Below are positions 7,016 through 15,800 of a stretch of DNA of 17,656 nucleotides, piece by piece. The stretch comes from Bacteroidia bacterium (GTDB lineage Bacteria; Bacteroidota; Bacteroidia; NS11-12g; UBA955): positions 1 to 17,656 of the forward strand of contig JADLHV010000235.1 of assembly GCA_020848595.1 (NCBI GenBank), in the 5' to 3' direction. A program made the translations under genes and the position numbers. Under the pieces are notes generated by a model, which saw only the letters and a list, made by a program, of their open reading frames with translations, was not told where the DNA came from and ran no database searches. How positions within the stretch are numbered: the stretch's first letter is position 1; the number at the start of each line of letters is the position of its first letter.

Positions 7016-7912
7016 ATGAGATTAAAAAAGAGTAAATGTTTTTATGTATTGCTGATTTTCTTGTCAGGAAATCTAAGCGCCCAATCAGTAGATTTTATTG
7101 CTGGGGTTTCTACTAGTCATTTTCTAGGAGATTTAGGTGGTAAACCATTTCTTGGTACTAACGATTTGCAAGATTTAGATATTCTTTCAACTCGCTACGC
7201 CATTACTGCTGGTTTACGTTTAAACATGGGACGCACTTTTGCATTGAGAACTAATTTATGGTATGCACGCGTATCTGGTGACGATAAATACACACGAAAT
7301 AGAGAAAGACATGGTAGAAATCTGAATTTCTTTAGCTCCATTTATGAAGTGGATGCTGTTATGGAGATTAATGTATGGAGAAGCGCCGATAGAAAGAAAA
7401 TTTTCTACGTCTTTGGCGGTATTGGTTATTTCCACTTTAATCCAAAAACTCGAATGAATGGTCAAGTTTATGAACTTAGAGATTGGGGAACTGAAGGTCA
7501 ATACGCTGTTGCAGGTAAATCTCCTTATGACCTTAACTCTATTGCCTATCCATTTGGATTCGGTTATAAATTCAAATTAAGTAAAAGAGAGTTCTTTAGT
7601 ATTGAAGTTAATTCTAGAAAATCTAGAACCGATTATATCGATGATGTTAGTACACGTTATGTAGATGCTAATCTCTTAATTGCAGCTAAAGGACCTACGG
7701 CTGCTGCTCTTGCCGATAGAAATATCTCTGATATCCCTGGCTTTAGTAGCCCTGGATCTATTAGAGGCGACCCTAAAGATATGGACTCGTTCTTCTTCTT
7801 TTCTTTCTCCTATAATATTACCCTGGGTGCCGGTAGAGCTGGCTCTGGTTTTGGAACAGGAAAAAGACCTAGAAGTAATATTAACGGTAAACGTAAATGT
7901 TTCGAGTTCTAA
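7016..7912 (+). CDS. Outer-membrane beta-barrel protein, DUF6089-like
   Basis: A 298-residue exported protein. Residues 1-22 form a signal peptide (charged MRLKKSK, hydrophobic FYVLLIFLSG, cleavage after LSAQ). The mature start VDFIAGVSTSHFLGDLGG is the glycine/GDLG opening seen in the DUF6089 group of Bacteroidota small barrels, followed by alternating aromatic strands (FALRTNLWYARVSGDD, KKIFYVFGGIGYFHFNP, YPFGFGYKFKL). The last strand, FFFFSFSYNITLG, is followed by a glycine/basic tail (SGFGTGKRPRS) ending in KRKCFEF. The tail with its lone cysteine is unusual for a barrel end and may lie in the periplasm. It has its own promoter, leader structure and terminator, so it is monocistronic. The role is unknown; an envelope structural function is the best guess. 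Confidence 0.78.
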   Translation: MRLKKSKCFYVLLIFLSGNLSAQSVDFIAGVSTSHFLGDLGGKPFLGTNDLQDLDILSTRYAITAGLRLNMGRTFALRTNLWYARVSGDDKYTRNRERHGRNLNFFSSIYEVDAVMEINVWRSADRKKIFYVFGGIGYFHFNPKTRMNGQVYELRDWGTEGQYAVAGKSPYDLNSIAYPFGFGYKFKLSKREFFSIEVNSRKSRTDYIDDVSTRYVDANLLIAAKGPTAAALADRNISDIPGFSSPGSIRGDPKDMDSFFFFSFSYNITLGAGRAGSGFGTGKRPRSNINGKRKCFEF

Positions 7913-7950
7913 TTTAATCCGTACCACACAACCTAATAACCTCAATAACT

Positions 7951-7980
7951 GGACAGACTTCAAAATCTGTCCTTTTTTTT
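7951..7980 (+). terminator. Strong rho-independent terminator after the 7016 gene
   Basis: GGACAGA (7951-7957) and TCTGTCC (7966-7972) form a perfect 7-bp stem with an 8-nt loop, followed by eight T (7973-7980). It is 38 nt past the stop codon. The rest of the gap between the two convergent genes (7981-8145) is AT-rich with nothing I recognise; no matching terminator for the minus-strand gene is evident there. Confidence 0.92.
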
Positions 7981-8145
7981 GCTCATTACTCTCCCCTATT
8001 CTTTTAATTTAAACCAATATAATTTATCGCCAATAAACGATGGAAACTTGTAAATAAATGATAGCTTAATTCTATTTAGCCAAATTGGCAGTATCAATAT
8101 CCCTAATAAATGTCTTAATAATTAGAATATCCAATATCAACTGGA

Positions 8146-10629
8146 TTAATATGGCCACTTATTGGTCGTATTATTATACGATTCGATAGTAAATTTTAAC
8201 TGTGTAGGATAAGTGAAGCTATTACTTTGAGCCATCACAACAAACAAGCCAACTCTTATACGCTCTTTCCATAACCTCAACACTTTCTCAATCCCAAAAA
8301 AGACTTCGCCATACCTTAAATTTCGCTCGCTTGTCATTAAAGCACCTACGCCTGCAACTTCAATAATATTCATCCGTTTTAATAATGGAATTTTATTAAT
8401 GAGTGCACCATTAAATCTATGCAAATAATGCCCTTCAAAAAAGCGCTTAAATGTAGCAAATGAGGTGTCTAGACCTTGAAAAGAGTATAGAGGATTAGCA
8501 AAGAAAACTGGACCTGTTGAACGTTGAAATTTATAATCTACTATCTCGAGACGTCGGGTATTTATAAATTCTCCTGAAACGACTCTATATTTACTTATAC
8601 CAGCTAAACCAATTTTCACTTCTTGTTCTGCCCTTAATTCCCAATAATCAAAATCTACGACACTTTTCATGACGTTCATGCCTTTTCTATAAGAAACACT
8701 TAATTCGGGCCATTTAGAACCGAGAATCAATTTTTGATAAGGCTCTCTGATATATTTTTGAAAAGGCACGTAACTTAATGTTAAAGTACCATAAAGTGCT
8801 TTGTAATCTTCAAAATTAACGACCTTGGTATTATTGCCTGTCCACAAGCTATCGCCTCTTTCATCGAACTTTAAATCACCAATCGATTTACGGTTAGCAA
8901 ACTCTCCCATTGCGCCTATGTAAAACCCGTTAAATAATTCTATACGATGGTAAAGACTACCAAAGTCTTGTTGGTAAAAATTATCTCTTGTATACGACCG
9001 AATCCATGAATTATACGGATTAATCATGCCAAAATCAGAGCCAATAGCTGCTGCAAATGAACCGCGTTTGAACGGATCGTATAATCGATAGAAAGTGGCA
9101 GTTCCTTTTAAATCTTTATTAATTAGGCCATAATTAGGTCTAACAAAAACATCAAAACTCTTTTTATTCTTATACTCTCTAGAAAAATAGACCCAATAAT
9201 TAACACGAGGACCGGCAATATAAACAGGGGTATAAACAAATAATAAAGGTTTAAAATACCATTCTCGTTCTTTGCTCCTTAAATAATTCCCTTGACCTGT
9301 TAAAAAGAGTTTTTTCAATGTTATTCGATTAAATACGCTATCGGTTGAGTCTTGCCAATGCGATTGACTTCTTATAGCCTTCATACTATCCGATTGACGA
9401 ATAAATTGCAATTCCTTAGCAGAAAAGGGTTCTAAGCGGATACCAGTCCAAAAACTTGTATCTCTTTCGTAAGCTTCTTTTGTAGTAGAACTTAACTCAT
9501 TATTGAAATAACGTTTATTGAAATTTTGATTCAATTTATAATTTGAATAATACACAACCGTTCTGCCACTGGCTACTAATTTCCCAAATTTAGCTTGATA
9601 ATTAAATTCTTGTTTCGTTAAAAGGTATTGGCTGTCCTTCCATTGAAATTCTTGATAAACCTCAAAAACATCGTATTCCACCATATGATACTTTGGAATA
9701 TTCAACCTTAATGATTTTAAACACCAAGTACTATCTTCTATAATCAAAGTGCCACTAACCAATGCATTGCCCATCATACTGGGTTGAACTTTAATTTCAT
9801 AATATTTCTTATCGCCTTCGAAAAAGCTACCAATAAATTTATATTTATAGGCTATAAGTCCACTATTACTTATAGGCGACAGTATAGGCATTTCACTTAA
9901 AGCGGGTAGATCAATTAAGTTTTTATAAAAATCAAAATTCCCATCGGTATGGGTTAAATAAAACAAACTTGCTTTACTTCCTCTAATTTGAACACCATTC
10001 CGCTCTTCTTTAATTTTATTTGGAGGCGAAAAATGAACTGTGAGATATATTTCGGCTAAATTTAAATTAACTCCCCTACTTATGGCAGCTGTGTCGGTTG
10101 ATTTTTGCTTACTAGTGTCTGCTGATATTTGCTTACTAGTGTCTACTGATTTCTTCTTACTCGTATTGACGATGTTTTCTTCAATAGCTTTAATATATGC
10201 GTCTACAGAATAGGGCTCATTGCGCATGTATTTATATTTATTTGCTATTACTTTCTTAATAATCTCCTCAGAAATATCTTTTCGTTTAACCGTTACTTTT
10301 GCTTCAGAAAAGTCAGTTTTAATCATTTCTAGAATAGCATTTTGAACCACATCTGCGTTTGTTACAATAACTGGCATTTTAAGTGTTTTGTAACTATCGA
10401 ATGTAAAAATTAGCACATAACTACCTTCTGTTATCTTAATTTCATATTCTCCTTTGATATTAGTTTCAGTATTTAAGCTACCATGACCTTGAACGGCAAC
10501 CTTCACAAAAGCGATAGGTTCCATCATATCATTGGTTACAACACCGCTTATTTTGTAAAATTGTGCCGATAGGTTAAAAACCAATAACATAGCACAAGAG
10601 AAAAGAATATGTTTAAGTTTTAGTAGCAC
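8146..10629 (-). CDS. Outer-membrane protein with CarboxypepD_reg-like and DUF5686 regions
   Basis: An 827-residue exported protein. Residues 1-23 form a signal peptide ending LSAQ. Residues about 26-102 are a carboxypeptidase-regulatory-like Ig domain (ISGVVTNDMMEPIAFVKVAV ... TNIKGEYEIKI ... GSYVLIF), the same plug-adjacent module found in SusC-type proteins. The remainder matches the DUF5686 family: EEIIKKVIANKYKY and YSVDAYIKA near 122-147, then a long region of aromatic beta strands (SWCLKSLRLNIPKYHMVEYD; FKRFFEGHYLHRFNGALINK), ending in a barrel-like stretch. No TonB box or receptor plug is seen. A lysine/serine/threonine-rich tandem repeat at residues 156-180 lies between the two conserved blocks. 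Neighbours are unrelated, so it is probably a single-gene unit. The exact function of DUF5686 proteins is not established; an envelope or transport role is inferred. Confidence 0.83.
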   Translation of the reverse strand: MLLKLKHILFSCAMLLVFNLSAQFYKISGVVTNDMMEPIAFVKVAVQGHGSLNTETNIKGEYEIKITEGSYVLIFTFDSYKTLKMPVIVTNADVVQNAILEMIKTDFSEAKVTVKRKDISEEIIKKVIANKYKYMRNEPYSVDAYIKAIEENIVNTSKKKSVDTSKQISADTSKQKSTDTAAISRGVNLNLAEIYLTVHFSPPNKIKEERNGVQIRGSKASLFYLTHTDGNFDFYKNLIDLPALSEMPILSPISNSGLIAYKYKFIGSFFEGDKKYYEIKVQPSMMGNALVSGTLIIEDSTWCLKSLRLNIPKYHMVEYDVFEVYQEFQWKDSQYLLTKQEFNYQAKFGKLVASGRTVVYYSNYKLNQNFNKRYFNNELSSTTKEAYERDTSFWTGIRLEPFSAKELQFIRQSDSMKAIRSQSHWQDSTDSVFNRITLKKLFLTGQGNYLRSKEREWYFKPLLFVYTPVYIAGPRVNYWVYFSREYKNKKSFDVFVRPNYGLINKDLKGTATFYRLYDPFKRGSFAAAIGSDFGMINPYNSWIRSYTRDNFYQQDFGSLYHRIELFNGFYIGAMGEFANRKSIGDLKFDERGDSLWTGNNTKVVNFEDYKALYGTLTLSYVPFQKYIREPYQKLILGSKWPELSVSYRKGMNVMKSVVDFDYWELRAEQEVKIGLAGISKYRVVSGEFINTRRLEIVDYKFQRSTGPVFFANPLYSFQGLDTSFATFKRFFEGHYLHRFNGALINKIPLLKRMNIIEVAGVGALMTSERNLRYGEVFFGIEKVLRLWKERIRVGLFVVMAQSNSFTYPTQLKFTIESYNNTTNKWPY
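10091..10162 (-). repeat. Three-copy 24-bp in-frame tandem repeat
   Basis: Units at 10091-10114, 10115-10138 and 10139-10162 begin GTGTCGGTTG, GTGTCTGCTG and GTGTCTACTG and differ at only a few positions. A more degenerate fourth copy may follow. Each encodes eight residues: TSKKKSVD, TSKQISAD, TSKQKSTD. The period keeps the frame, so copy number could vary without breaking the gene. Confidence 0.85.
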
Positions 10630-10651
10630 CTTTATTAATAGAAGTCTAACG

Positions 10652-10679
10652 CAAAATAGCTATAATTGTTACAATACAA
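10652..10679 (-). promoter_or_regulatory. Weak candidate promoter for the 827-residue protein gene
   Basis: On the minus strand TTG (10677-10679), an 18-nt spacer and TATTTTG (10652-10658) resemble the Bacteroidota promoter but the -7 element is one base short of TAnnTTTG. The start would be about 16 nt before the ATG at 10629. The 5-bp dyad ATTGT-T-ACAAT lies at 10665-10675 in the spacer. Confidence 0.25.
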
Positions 10680-10737
10680 TCTCATAACTTGCAATAAAAC
10701 TTAAAAAAAAGACAAAATAGGCCGAATGCTCGACTGA

Positions 10738-11130
10738 TTATATATATGACGCAATTTGACTAGCCAATTCAGAAAGCTCATCGGAGGTCATTTTAATTCT
10801 TTCGCTAGCAAAGTTTAAATCACCAATATTATTCATTGGAATTAAGTGAATATGAGCGTGAGGCACTTCAAGTCCAACAACCGCCATTCCGACTTTTTTG
10901 CAGGGCACAACAATTTTCACGGCTTTTGCCACTTGTTTCGCAAAAATATGTAGGTCAGCCAAAGCGGTATCCTCCATATCAAAAATATAATCCACTGGCA
11001 TTTTAGGAATCACCAGAACATGCCCTTTAGCGACAGGACTTAAGTCTAAAAAAGCCAAGCAATTTTCATTTTCGGCTACCTTATGGCAAGGTATTTCACC
11101 AGAAATTATTTTAGAAAATATAGAAGACAT
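10738..11130 (-). CDS. HIT family nucleotide-binding hydrolase/transferase
   Basis: A 130-residue histidine-triad protein, likely acting on nucleoside phosphoramidates or dinucleoside polyphosphates (HINT-like). The triad HAHIHLIP is at residues 91-98, with H93 the expected nucleophile. The N-terminus MSSIFSKIISGEIPCHKVAE and the motif AFLDLSPVAKGHVLVIPK are typical of the branch. It is cytosolic and full length. Its ATG lies 2 nt after the greA stop, so it is cotranscribed with greA; greA-HIT adjacency is familiar in Bacteroidota. Downstream on the minus strand there is a run of eight T near 10703-10710, but no good stem precedes it, so no terminator is claimed. Confidence 0.93.
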   Translation of the reverse strand: MSSIFSKIISGEIPCHKVAENENCLAFLDLSPVAKGHVLVIPKMPVDYIFDMEDTALADLHIFAKQVAKAVKIVVPCKKVGMAVVGLEVPHAHIHLIPMNNIGDLNFASERIKMTSDELSELASQIASYI

Positions 11131-11132
11131 GA

Positions 11133-11606
11133 TTATAATGAAATGGAAAGTATCTCTAATTTCACTAAACCAGCAGGAACATTAATTTCTACAATATCAC
11201 CTTTGGCTTTACCGATAAGTCCAGCACCAATAGCAGACTTACTAGAGATTTTACCTAATTTCATATCGGCTTCTTTTTCAGAAACGATCATATATTCCAT
11301 TTCTCTGTTAGCATTGAGGTTTTTAACCTTAACTTTACTCAGGAGATTAATTCTGGAAGTATCGAGTTTACTTTCATCAATAATCCTGGCTTTAGCAAAC
11401 ATGTCATTTAGTTTAGCAATTTTAGCTTCAAGTAGACCTTGAGCTTCTTTTGCTGCATCGTACTCTGCATTTTCAGACAAATCACCTTTGTCTCGTGCTT
11501 CTGCAATTTGCGCACTGATAGCGGGTCTTTGAACTTTTTGCAATTGTTCAATTTCCTTCTTTAGGTTTTCGTAACCTTCCTTTGTTAAATAGACTATTTC
11601 ACTCAT
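11133..11606 (-). CDS. greA: Transcription elongation factor GreA
   Basis: Rescues backtracked RNA polymerase by stimulating transcript cleavage. I place the start at ATG 11606 (MSEIVYLTKEGYENLKKE), giving 157 residues, the usual GreA length. A longer reading from 11663 would add 19 residues encoded by the upstream terminator hairpin and is rejected. The N-terminal coiled coil spans about 8-75, with the acidic tip DKGDLSENAEY, in which D42 and E45 correspond to the catalytic-tip acids. The C-terminal globular domain includes EADMKLGKISSKSAIGAGLIGKAKGD. It is followed 2 nt later by the HIT gene. A TAACTTTG -7 element at 11661-11668 may drive the pair independently of the PorV-like operon. Confidence 0.95.
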   Translation of the reverse strand: MSEIVYLTKEGYENLKKEIEQLQKVQRPAISAQIAEARDKGDLSENAEYDAAKEAQGLLEAKIAKLNDMFAKARIIDESKLDTSRINLLSKVKVKNLNANREMEYMIVSEKEADMKLGKISSKSAIGAGLIGKAKGDIVEINVPAGLVKLEILSISL

Positions 11607-11624
11607 GTCTTGGATAGCTTTATT

Positions 11625-11658
11625 AAAAAAACAAGTGCCTCCATGAAGGAAGCACTTG
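11625..11658 (-). terminator. Rho-independent terminator of the TonB receptor/PorV-like operon
   Basis: On the minus strand CAAGTGCTTCC and GGAGGCACTTG form an 11-bp stem (one U-G wobble, 5-nt loop; 11632-11658) followed by seven T (complement of A11625-11631). It lies 42 nt past the stop of the PorV-like gene and 18 nt before the greA ATG. Confidence 0.92.
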
Positions 11659-11660
11659 CG

Positions 11661-11668
11661 CAAAGTTA
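11661..11668 (-). promoter_or_regulatory. Candidate -7 element for greA-HIT, next to the terminator
   Basis: The minus strand reads TAACTTTG, an exact TAnnTTTG match and identical to the octamer before the dipeptidase gene. Transcription would start near 11654, inside the 5' arm of the terminator hairpin. No TTG is present at the -33 distance. Confidence 0.4.
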
Positions 11669-11700
11669 TAAAAATTTTTTAATTATCCTCTTTAAATCTC

Positions 11701-12822
11701 TTAATTAGAATCAATCATTATTCTTAATCCGAAAGTATGGGTACCATTAAATGGATTAGTACTGCGATAAGAATAATCGACTCCAATTCTACTAGTTTTA
11801 CCAATTGGCAATTGAACTGTTGCACCCATATTCATACCTGTATAAGCATTATTTCTGGTTTCGTAATCTAAGATTCCCTTTTCATAATTGTAACCAGCTC
11901 TTAGCATTAACATTTCTCTGTAGGCGTACTCGAGGCCAAAAGCAGTTTGATTAGGAGCAGCAGAATTATTCGTAAAACTTAATGCAGAAGTTAATCTGTG
12001 CCAGTACTTATCTTTTTCTCTGTCCAATCTAAAGTCATAAGCCACACCAACATTTAAGAAAGAAGGCAAAGGCGTTTTATCGGCACGTTGAGAAGTAGTT
12101 TGAGTATAACTCTTACCATCTATATTTGATTTAGCAGCTAATCCATCACCAGTATATTTAGCATCTGTACCGAGATTCTTGATACTTACACCGAAGCGAA
12201 TATCAGCTTCACGACCTGCAGCCGGATTTTGATCCGAATTCATATACTTAACTGTCTTTTTAGTTAGTAAATCGGCATACTGTAAACCTGCATCTATTGC
12301 AAATACACCTACACGAATATCTGGAGTAGATTCTGATGCCAATTTAAAATTGATACCAGCAGAAATTTTATCTCCAAAATTATAAGCATATCCAAGGTTA
12401 ATATTACTAATTGAAGGCTTATAGGTTCCGATTCCACCATCAGGTTGATCGTAAGTGGTAATAGGAATTTGACCTAGAGAGAATGAACTTACACTCATAC
12501 CAATTACACCCTTATCGCCAGCTAAAGCTTGAGCAAATCCAAATGAATTGATATTGATACCAGTTCCTACTAACCAAGCAGACCTACTAAAGGCTAACTC
12601 AGTTCCATTGACCTTTCCAAGACCAGCTATATTCCAGTGAAAAGACTCTATACCAGTTACACCAGAAGAATTAGAGTTGCCCATTCCACTTGATTGTGCC
12701 CAACCATTGACCATCAATTGGGTAAATCCAAACTGACCAGTTCTTGCAGGGGCAGACAATTGTGCTTTTGCAGCTCCAGTTATAAACAATGCAGTTATTG
12801 CTAAAATTATTTTATTTCTCAT
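11701..12822 (-). CDS. PorV/PorQ family outer-membrane beta-barrel protein
   Basis: A 373-residue FadL-like barrel of the PorV/PorQ group. PorV is the T9SS shuttle that carries CTD-bearing cargo to the attachment complex. Residues 1-20 are a signal peptide cleaved after AKA. The mature N-terminus has the family motif GFTQLMVNGWAQSSGMGNS, then WNIAGLGKVNGTELAFSRSAW, where the conserved asparagine and 'AGL' turn are characteristic. It ends with barrel strands (TSRIGVDYSYRS, NGTHTFGLRIMIDSN). It lies 19 nt after the 1308-residue protein gene, is last in the operon and is followed by a terminator. Core T9SS genes are not nearby, so this is more likely a paralogue serving the adjacent secreted protein than the general PorV. 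Family call is firm; the partner is inferred. Confidence 0.87.
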   Translation of the reverse strand: MRNKIILAITALFITGAAKAQLSAPARTGQFGFTQLMVNGWAQSSGMGNSNSSGVTGIESFHWNIAGLGKVNGTELAFSRSAWLVGTGININSFGFAQALAGDKGVIGMSVSSFSLGQIPITTYDQPDGGIGTYKPSISNINLGYAYNFGDKISAGINFKLASESTPDIRVGVFAIDAGLQYADLLTKKTVKYMNSDQNPAAGREADIRFGVSIKNLGTDAKYTGDGLAAKSNIDGKSYTQTTSQRADKTPLPSFLNVGVAYDFRLDREKDKYWHRLTSALSFTNNSAAPNQTAFGLEYAYREMLMLRAGYNYEKGILDYETRNNAYTGMNMGATVQLPIGKTSRIGVDYSYRSTNPFNGTHTFGLRIMIDSN

Positions 12823-12841
12823 ACTGATTCTTTCTTGTTGA

Positions 12842-15800
12842 TTAATATGTATCCAAGTCTAATTGGCGCATAACACCATACCACTTTAATATTTTTTCAC
12901 CTAAGTCACCGCAATCGACGTGAATAATATAGAATCCACTAGCAACTGGCACTTTTCCATTGTTTTTCAAATCCCAATCAACATAAGTTTCTATATCATC
13001 TTTTTCGATTCTTCTTACCAATGTTCCATTCAATGTATAGATTGAAACTGTACATTTTGGTGGCAAGTTTGTAATTTTCACTCTTGCATCAATAGCACTA
13101 GACTCATATCCAGAAGTTGCATAATATGGATTTGGAACGATATTAATTTTATCTACGGCATTTTTACCTGTTGTCTCATTAACATTATTGTAAATACTTT
13201 CTGTTGAGAATGAATATCTAGGTAAGAATGTGCTATCACCACCAGGAACAGATTTAGTGTAAGGTTTACGCATGTTAATCATAATCTTTACTTCTGTTGG
13301 AGGCACACCATTTTTCAAGCTGAAACTTGGTGCTGCCATAGCTGGTATTACCCACATAGCTTGCGAATACACTCTTCTTTTGTCGACAGGACTTGGAGAA
13401 GTATTTGTACCAGTTACACTTAACAAGCTCATGTAAGCAGCTCCTTGGTCGTAGTTTGGTCCTTTATAGATACGAGACGCCATACCAACATAACTTCCCA
13501 TCACGTAGATATTGTGTTTTCCGCCAAAGTAAGTGTATGTACCATCAGAAAACTTAGAAGTTGGATTCCAAATCATATCATTTCCGTTTTCTTCACCTGT
13601 TAAGTAGGAATCTTCTCCGAACATAATATTTAAACGCTCACCAGTTTCTAAATTAATGGCATAGCCTGGGAAATAAGATCTTCCTTTTTCGCCATTTGGA
13701 TCATCTCTCCATTCGATAAATCGGCCGTCTGATTGATTAAATACTGGCTCTTTAGAAACATGCCAACGCATATTAAATTTATCCATGTTACCTTCACTAA
13801 GAGTTTTATCTTCAGCCATTTCTACTACAACACATTTTGTCCATTGTCTAACATCTGGAGTTAATACTAGTTGAATACTTGCTAATTCAGACATTGGATT
13901 ATCTGCTACTTGAGAACCTTCCCAAGCTGGAGCATAAATAGTGGCACCGTTAGATGCATTTGGACCTTCGGCTCTTGCACACAATGCATACGGAGCAATT
14001 CTTCTATCCCAAATCTTTTCATAAGCTTCATATGGGTCATAAGAATCATTTCCGGTATGAGTTGGGTCGAAATCAGAATTAAAGTCATGTAAATACGGAT
14101 CGAATGTAGAAGAAGACAAACCACTAGTTCCAGAACGAATCCAGTTAAAAGGAGAATACTCTGCATCAACGTCTGTTACAGCTGTCAACCAACGTTTATT
14201 ATCATCTGCAAAGGTTACACTATAGGATAAGAATCCATTTGTAGTTTCTGCATATGGATTTCTTCCTGGAGATGCCACTTGTTGAATTTCTACAGCTAGT
14301 CCCCAATCTCTTAAATTGTTTATAGTTTTTGTCTTCCCGTTTAAGCTATCTTTACCTTGAACAGACTCTATTAAAGTTTCAATAGTACCATCAGAATAAA
14401 CCGACTCGCCTGAAGTTAAATTGGTTAATACCCAATAACTCTTTGCATTTATTGAATCTTGATATCTATTAGCTGTAGAACCTTTTCCACTTACAGGGTT
14501 TGTTTCAATGAATTTAAATTCAAAATCTGCTTTTGGTACGCGAAGTGGGTCAACAACCTTAATATTAACTGGACCTCTTCCTCCCAAATAAACCGGCTCT
14601 GCATCAGAACCATTCGCTAAAATTCTTTGAATAGTTTCATCTGTAAATTCTAATACCATTCCACCATTACCTCTACCAGATAATTGCTTTAACATTGGTC
14701 CATCACCATAAGAAGCTCCGAGTTGACTTCCGCCGAATTCAGGTTCTGATTTATGAGGATATCCAGAAAGTTTAACCGTATTTCTTCCAGCTAAGAATTG
14801 AACTTCTTCTGTTTTTAATGGGTCATTAGATGGATAACCATAAGCTAATACAAGATAGTAGTATGTTTTAAAATTAACCAATGCTTTGTTAGAACCTGAA
14901 GCAAATGCATCATCAACTAAAGAGAAACTGTGTTTGATACCTTCGTTTGCACCACTCACTTTCAATTTTGGAATATTAGCAGAAACATCCGCATCGTATT
15001 CCATATTAATCATAGTAGTAATATTATCTTTAACATCACATTGCAATACTAATCTAGCTTTTTCAATATCATTTAATTCACTGTTAGAAACGGTACCATC
15101 TTTCAATTGATAAACCATATAACCTTGGAATTTATATTCAATTGTTTGATTAGCTTCGTTCTTAATATCTTCAGTGTAATTTTCAGTCACATCAGTATTC
15201 AATAACTTAATGACTAATTCATTTTCTAATTCTTGAAGTTCGACAGTTGGCGCTTCAGGACCATCAGGTAAATCGAAACTATTATTAAATAATTTTTGTG
15301 CTTTATCAGAGGCTAATTTAAGTAGACCAAGAGAGCCAGTAGCTCCACCAGTAGTAGTTTTAGCCCAAACAACACCAACAGTAACATTATTTTTAGCACC
15401 TGGTATTAATGTAAAAGGACCTGCAGATTGTAAGAATCTTCTATCACCAGGTTGATTACCCGCACTCTTTTCAGTCCAACGAGGTAAACTTGCAGTAGCT
15501 GGATTTGTTCCATCGTCGAACATATATTTGGTACAAATACTACCATTAACACCATTACCGCCATATTTCATACAAACGCCATTCATCCAATTACCTTGTA
15601 AAAGGTTATAGAAGTCGATAGCATTATCTGGATTACCATTTACAGGGTCACTGTTATTATTATAATAAACGAAAGCGCCCATACCAAGTTCTACACCTGT
15701 AGTATCTAAAGGACCTTCGAAGAAATCGACACCAACACTTGGAGGATTCAATCCATACCCAAGTACACCTTCATCATTATCATCACCATTATAGCAATAA

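Noticed and set aside
7680..8012. Plus-strand open frame of 110 codons at the end of the 7016 gene
   Set aside because: It overlaps the real gene in another frame and runs through the terminator hairpin.
8079..8089. GCCAAATTGGC palindrome in the 7981-8145 gap
   Set aside because: One-base centre and no T run on either strand, so it is not a credible terminator for the minus-strand gene; no other support as a binding site.
10696..10727. Possible terminator after the HIT gene (run of eight T on the minus strand)
   Set aside because: The sequence before the T run does not form a stem longer than about three pairs.
11083..11442. Plus-strand open frame of 119 codons
   Set aside because: It is antisense to greA and HIT, and its hydrophobic translation is a by-product of those genes' codons.
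11607..11663. Longer greA reading frame starting at 11663
   Set aside because: The extra 19 residues are encoded by the terminator hairpin and T tract, do not look like GreA, and the ATG at 11606 gives the standard N-terminus and length.
13906..14169. Minus-strand open frame of 87 codons inside the large secreted protein gene
   Set aside because: It overlaps the 1308-codon frame on the same strand in another phase and has no motif of its own.
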